This document shows positions 5,348 to 8,767 of a stretch of DNA of 8,767 bases, piece after piece. The position numbers were made by a program, and so were the translations under genes. Where the stretch lies: assembly GCA_016293615.1 (NCBI GenBank), contig JAEDDX010000084.1, forward strand, positions 1 through 8,767. The letters run 5' to 3'. How positions within the stretch are numbered: position 1 is the first letter of the stretch; each line of letters starts with the position of its first letter. Source of the DNA: Acetatifactor sp. (GTDB lineage Bacteria > Bacillota > Clostridia > Lachnospirales > Lachnospiraceae). The notes beneath the pieces were generated by a model. That model did no database searches, was not told where the DNA came from, and saw only the letters and a list, made by a program, of their open reading frames with translations.

Positions 5348-5842
5348 CTAACCTTTTTTGTGATAAAAATGCAGAACAATTCTTTCCAGATACCGTTTTA
5401 AGACGATCTGGATCTCCTCTTTCGGGTGTATCGGTTTCACCAGAAAGGTTTTGATGCCAAGCTTCTTTGCTCCCCAGACATCCGTAAATATCTGGTCGCC
5501 GACAAACAGCGTTTTGCCGGAATCTGTCTGCATCAGTTCCATCGCTCTGGCGTACCCTCTGCGAGAAGGCTTTCCGGCCTTACAGATATACAGGGAACCG
5601 ACTGCATCGCTGAAGCTTTTCACTCTGGGCTCCTTATTGTTCGACAACACGACCGTGCGGAAACCGATGCTGCGAAGCCGCTGAAACAAAGCCGCGGCCT
5701 TCGGAGTCGCAGGAGCGCCATGCGGCACCAGGGTATTATCGATATCAAAAATAATACCTCTGTAGCCACTTCGATATAATTCTTCATAATTGATGTCATA
5801 AGCATTATCCGTCTCATGATCCGGATAAAATCGTTGCAGCAT
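5348..5842 (-). CDS. yqeG: YqeG family HAD-IIIA phosphatase
   Basis: This is a 164-residue cytosolic HAD-superfamily protein. From the chosen ATG the motifs are: DIDNTL with nucleophile Asp33 and acid/base Asp35, the motif II Ser in VVLSNN (67), the motif III Lys in KAGKP (88 or 91), and GDQIFTD (115-121) for magnesium binding. The opening MLQRFYPD is characteristic of the YqeG family, which is related to the Gep4-type phosphatidylglycerophosphate phosphatases; the substrate here is not shown by sequence. The start at 5842 has AAAGG eight bases upstream. A longer reading from a TTG at 5887 would add 15 residues unlike the family and lacks support. It lies upstream of aroE, as I recall for many Bacillota, and 64 bases after the tail-anchored protein gene, without a clear terminator between. 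Confidence 0.92.
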   Translation of the reverse strand: MLQRFYPDHETDNAYDINYEELYRSGYRGIIFDIDNTLVPHGAPATPKAAALFQRLRSIGFRTVVLSNNKEPRVKSFSDAVGSLYICKAGKPSRRGYARAMELMQTDSGKTLFVGDQIFTDVWGAKKLGIKTFLVKPIHPKEEIQIVLKRYLERIVLHFYHKKG

Positions 5843-5906
5843 GGCGCTTTCCTTTCTGTTAAAACTCGTTCCCGAACGGATTCTCAAAGGGAAGCCGGAT
5901 TATTCT

Positions 5907-8642
5907 CTAAAAAAACAGCATTTTGATCAATACAATGACAAAAATGACAGCACCGCCATAGATAGCACACTTGGCCGCGAAATAACCTTCCAGCTTTTTC
6001 ACCGTCTTACGAATCGTTGCAATGCCTTCGTCAAGTTCTGTCTTCAGCTTCTGAATACCGTTCTCTGTTTCCTTGATACACGAAGAAGCAGTCTCGTTTT
6101 CCCAGCTCAATTGTGTAAACGGCTGCAGTTCCTCTTTCAATGTATTGACAGAAACGATAGTATCCTCATACAGGGTGCGAATCGAATAGAATCGTTTTCT
6201 TTCTCTCCACAACTCTGACATCCGGTCCTTAAAGCCGCGCTCCGTTGCCAGCTGGATTCCCTGAATCTTCGCAGTGCGTTCTTCCTCCTGATTTGTGAAA
6301 TATTTCATCACAAGCTCAGAGATCCGGCTTTCTCTTTCTCTGTATTCTTCATGAATACGAACATAATATCTGTCCAGCACAAACTTGTCTTTGTCCGGTT
6401 CTATCTTGGCAATCTTCTGAAGCAGCTTCTGGAATTTCGCCAGCGAGTCCAGATTTGTCTTGCTCAGCTTCGTCGAAGGGTCAAGCAAAAGGAGAAGGCG
6501 CTCCTGAATCAAATCCCATATAAATGCATATTCTTCCTCACTGTAATCTGTTTTATCCACCAGATCCACCGAACTGATCTCTCGGAACGGATTACACGAG
6601 ATCACTGCCTTCATTTCGTCGCTCTCCATTGACCTGAGCACAGACTGATCCGAGTAACCGATTCTTTCATTGAAGTAGTCACGAATCACATTCTCGTACT
6701 CACTCACCTTACTGAAATCCGTATTCAGCATCTTCAGGAAACGATAACTTACTATGCATTGATCTTCCAGCATGGAAACCGGAATCTGCTGCTTGTGCAG
6801 TTTTTCTATCGTATCATAATACTTCTCACCCTTGTAAGTCAATTGCGGAACCCGTTTTACACGATAAAACCATGCTGTAAGATACCAATCATAGAACTCA
6901 TTGACTGCCCGTTTTCTGTCCTTGTATTTGTTGCACAACCATCCCCGCAGAGTTGGGTAAGTATTATTGTCGGCGAATCTGTAAGCTCCCGCAATGTCTT
7001 TCTTCTCAAAGAATTCCGAATAAATCTGCGTCAATTCCTCGACCGTTTTGACAGTTACATTTGTACCTCTGATCTGGTAGGTATAGGAAACTCCAAACAT
7101 TTCAGCCAGACCATACAAACATTCAAAAAACTCATACAACGGAATCAGCGGATTTCCTTTTTCGTCATTTTTGCAGAACTTCAGTATACTGATCTCAATA
7201 TTTCGAATTGCTTCGATATCATAACTGATTCCGAGACTGCTCTCATTCTTCTTCTGAAAATAATAAGATATCAGTCCGTATTCCGCAAAAATGTCCAGTC
7301 CGTTGCTAAGCAGCAGCCTTCTGGCTCCTTCCGTATTAATCTGGGATAGCAGCGGTTTGATAAAAAGATGCACAAACTCAACCGGTTCCAGAACGATTCC
7401 TCTCCAGCAGATCGGCCGATATTCCGGTTTGATCCCATAGATGAATTTGAACATACATGCATCATACCAGACCTTATAGTCGTTATAAGCCGAAGTATCA
7501 AACTGTACGGCATCCTCTCTTCTTCGTTTCGCACCGACGATCTCATCAATTCTGCTGCTCTGCTCCTGCTCCTTTACGGCGCCGATAATCCCCTGAAGCA
7601 GCTCATAGGTAGGCAGCAGTACTTCACTTTCCTTCTTGATCAGATCCTGCACGGATTGATTCGCCTTGAGCAGTTCAATGCCCAGATTCCAGTTTTCGGC
7701 CATCGTCTGAATCAGTTCGTTAATGTTTCTGCATTCATGACCGCCAAGCGTAATCACCGTATCTGCATTGACATCAAATTTGCGGTACAGAAGGTCGGCT
7801 CTTTTGATAAAATCGTCAATTTTTACGACCTGCTTCTTGAAGTCATATACATTGCGCCACTTCCTGATATGCTGCATGAAGGCTTTCACCCTGCTGCGCA
7901 CATCCATATGATACTGCTTATCATCATTCTGATTGTGCTTATCACTGTTGCGATACTCTGTGATATCAGTCTTGATGGCCTTCTTCAGTTCATCCACAGA
8001 GTTCTTTACAAACTCGGCGGTTTTGTATTGACTGTTGAATTCCTTAATATCATGGTCACTTTCCTGAATCAAAGCCTCCAGCTTTGACACCAGATACTCC
8101 TTCGCCCACACATCCTCAAATGTGCTGTTCTCATCAAAAATAGGGCAGATATCAAAAGATGTCAGTATCGGGCTTACCGCATTCTGCTTCTTATGATATT
8201 CCTCATAATTCTCAGTCGTAACCGACTTGCTCTCATCCAGCTCGTTGACTTTCTTCAGCGCATGCTTTAACGAACCGTTTCTGTCAGTCAGCGGTTTTCT
8301 CTTCGCTTCGACATTGTCCTTAAATTTGTCAAGAAGTCTCTCGGCAACATTGGTCAGGAAAGAAATATCCCGCAGCTTGCTGTCCAGTTCCTCATGGATG
8401 TTTCTCTTATAGGCGTCGGCTTCCTCCTCTGAAAGGGCATCATCTCTTAGCTTTTCATTATACTCCGTGATCAGTTTATGAAGCCCGGAGCATCCTGTCA
8501 CACCGGAGATATTCATCTTCTCCTGTTCAAAAAAAGAATAGACATCCCCATCCTCAATCAGAAGCTGAATGCTATACTTCATAAAATCCACTATGACCTT
8601 CTCTAAGTCATCATTGATCACCAGTGCGTCCTTTTTGTCCAT
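5907..8642 (-). CDS. Large helical protein with a C-terminal membrane anchor, not recognised
   Basis: I do not recognise this 911-residue protein. It is rich in Glu, Lys, Asp and Leu and appears almost entirely alpha-helical. Likely coiled-coil stretches occur at about 55-135 and 180-230, in the charged region 755-815, and at 850-888. More hydrophobic, aromatic-rich segments at about 385-465 and 495-600 may form a folded core. There is no signal peptide. The last 20 residues (892-911) are one hydrophobic segment ending at the stop codon, so the protein should be tail-anchored with its bulk in the cytosol. I see no P-loop, kinase, protease or nuclease motif. The ATG has GAGGGGG eight bases upstream. 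It may be co-transcribed with an unseen upstream gene. yqeG follows after 64 bases, but functional linkage to the aro genes is doubtful. Confidence 0.85.
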   Translation of the reverse strand: MDKKDALVINDDLEKVIVDFMKYSIQLLIEDGDVYSFFEQEKMNISGVTGCSGLHKLITEYNEKLRDDALSEEEADAYKRNIHEELDSKLRDISFLTNVAERLLDKFKDNVEAKRKPLTDRNGSLKHALKKVNELDESKSVTTENYEEYHKKQNAVSPILTSFDICPIFDENSTFEDVWAKEYLVSKLEALIQESDHDIKEFNSQYKTAEFVKNSVDELKKAIKTDITEYRNSDKHNQNDDKQYHMDVRSRVKAFMQHIRKWRNVYDFKKQVVKIDDFIKRADLLYRKFDVNADTVITLGGHECRNINELIQTMAENWNLGIELLKANQSVQDLIKKESEVLLPTYELLQGIIGAVKEQEQSSRIDEIVGAKRRREDAVQFDTSAYNDYKVWYDACMFKFIYGIKPEYRPICWRGIVLEPVEFVHLFIKPLLSQINTEGARRLLLSNGLDIFAEYGLISYYFQKKNESSLGISYDIEAIRNIEISILKFCKNDEKGNPLIPLYEFFECLYGLAEMFGVSYTYQIRGTNVTVKTVEELTQIYSEFFEKKDIAGAYRFADNNTYPTLRGWLCNKYKDRKRAVNEFYDWYLTAWFYRVKRVPQLTYKGEKYYDTIEKLHKQQIPVSMLEDQCIVSYRFLKMLNTDFSKVSEYENVIRDYFNERIGYSDQSVLRSMESDEMKAVISCNPFREISSVDLVDKTDYSEEEYAFIWDLIQERLLLLLDPSTKLSKTNLDSLAKFQKLLQKIAKIEPDKDKFVLDRYYVRIHEEYRERESRISELVMKYFTNQEEERTAKIQGIQLATERGFKDRMSELWRERKRFYSIRTLYEDTIVSVNTLKEELQPFTQLSWENETASSCIKETENGIQKLKTELDEGIATIRKTVKKLEGYFAAKCAIYGGAVIFVIVLIKMLFF

Positions 8643-8767
8643 CCCGGCATCCCCCTCATTTGTACTTCACATTCTCTTGTATTTTATCGCCGGTACCGGA
8701 AAAACTGCATCTTCCGATCCCGGGCACTCTGTAATACCTATTCCCTGCGCAGCAGAACGACCGTTTC
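8643..8767 (-). other. Window edge: ambiguous end of an upstream gene, with ribosome binding site
   Basis: On the minus strand all three frames are open from the edge for a time: one ends at TAG 8738-8740, one at TGA 8667-8669 and one at TGA 8656-8658. Any could be the C-terminus of a truncated upstream gene. The 8667 reading (ending FPVPAIKYKRM) has the least odd composition, but 33 codons are too few to decide. A 10-bp palindrome CCGGTACCGG lies at 8690-8699, and the GAGGGGG ribosome binding site of the 911-residue protein at 8651-8657. No convincing promoter was seen. Confidence 0.3.

Noticed and set aside
4530..5351. 273-codon plus-strand ORF opposite aroE
   Set aside because: It is antisense to a fully motif-complete aroE, resembles no family I know, and is best explained as a coding shadow.
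5867..5878. CGTTC/GAACG hairpin between the 911-codon gene and yqeG as a terminator
   Set aside because: The stem is 4-5 bp with a tiny loop and is followed by only four T after AG; too weak to call.
5843..5887. Upstream TTG start for yqeG
   Set aside because: The ATG at 5842 gives the typical family N-terminus MLQRFYPD and has an AAAGG site at good spacing.

Overview
The window looks like a chromosomal segment of a Clostridia bacterium, most likely a member of the Lachnospiraceae. The basis is the N-terminus of a clostridial-type NADP-glutamate dehydrogenase at the left edge, a DUF5688-type protein, a Bacillota-style EF-P, the yqeG-aroE gene order, strong AGGAGG-type ribosome binding sites and moderate GC content. 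Every supported gene lies on the minus strand, so transcription runs from right to left. No insertion sequence, CRISPR array, phage gene or rRNA was seen.

Right part (8767 to 4446, in transcription order). The far edge may hold the last codons of a truncated upstream gene, but its frame cannot be decided. Next comes a 911-codon gene for a large, mostly helical cytosolic protein with one C-terminal membrane anchor, which I do not recognise. Then follow a YqeG-type HAD phosphatase and shikimate dehydrogenase (aroE). aroE overlaps the next gene by 4 bases (ATGA).

Middle (4449 to 2583). A single ORF fuses shikimate kinase (AroK) to type II 3-dehydroquinate dehydratase (AroQ). At the junction it keeps what looks like the old aroQ ribosome binding site and GTG start. 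aroE and this fusion cover three steps of the shikimate pathway: dehydroquinate to dehydroshikimate, to shikimate, to shikimate-3-phosphate. efp (elongation factor P) follows with its own probable promoter and a strong intrinsic terminator. Beyond the terminator, about 160 bases are packed with nested inverted repeats that end just upstream of the next ribosome binding site.

Left part (2582 to 1). This holds a DUF5688-family protein of unknown function, a tRNA-Arg(CCG) with its own promoter, a membrane-anchored extracytoplasmic protein with two SH3b domains, and the promoter, leader and first 21 codons of gdhA. The tRNA is enclosed by a perfect 13-bp inverted repeat whose downstream arm runs into seven U residues, so the tRNA appears to sit in the loop of its own terminator stem.

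Most of the window is ordinary housekeeping sequence. The points worth a second look are the AroK-AroQ fusion with its internal start, the tRNA-in-a-terminator arrangement, the unrecognised tail-anchored protein, and the palindrome-rich leader of the DUF5688 gene.
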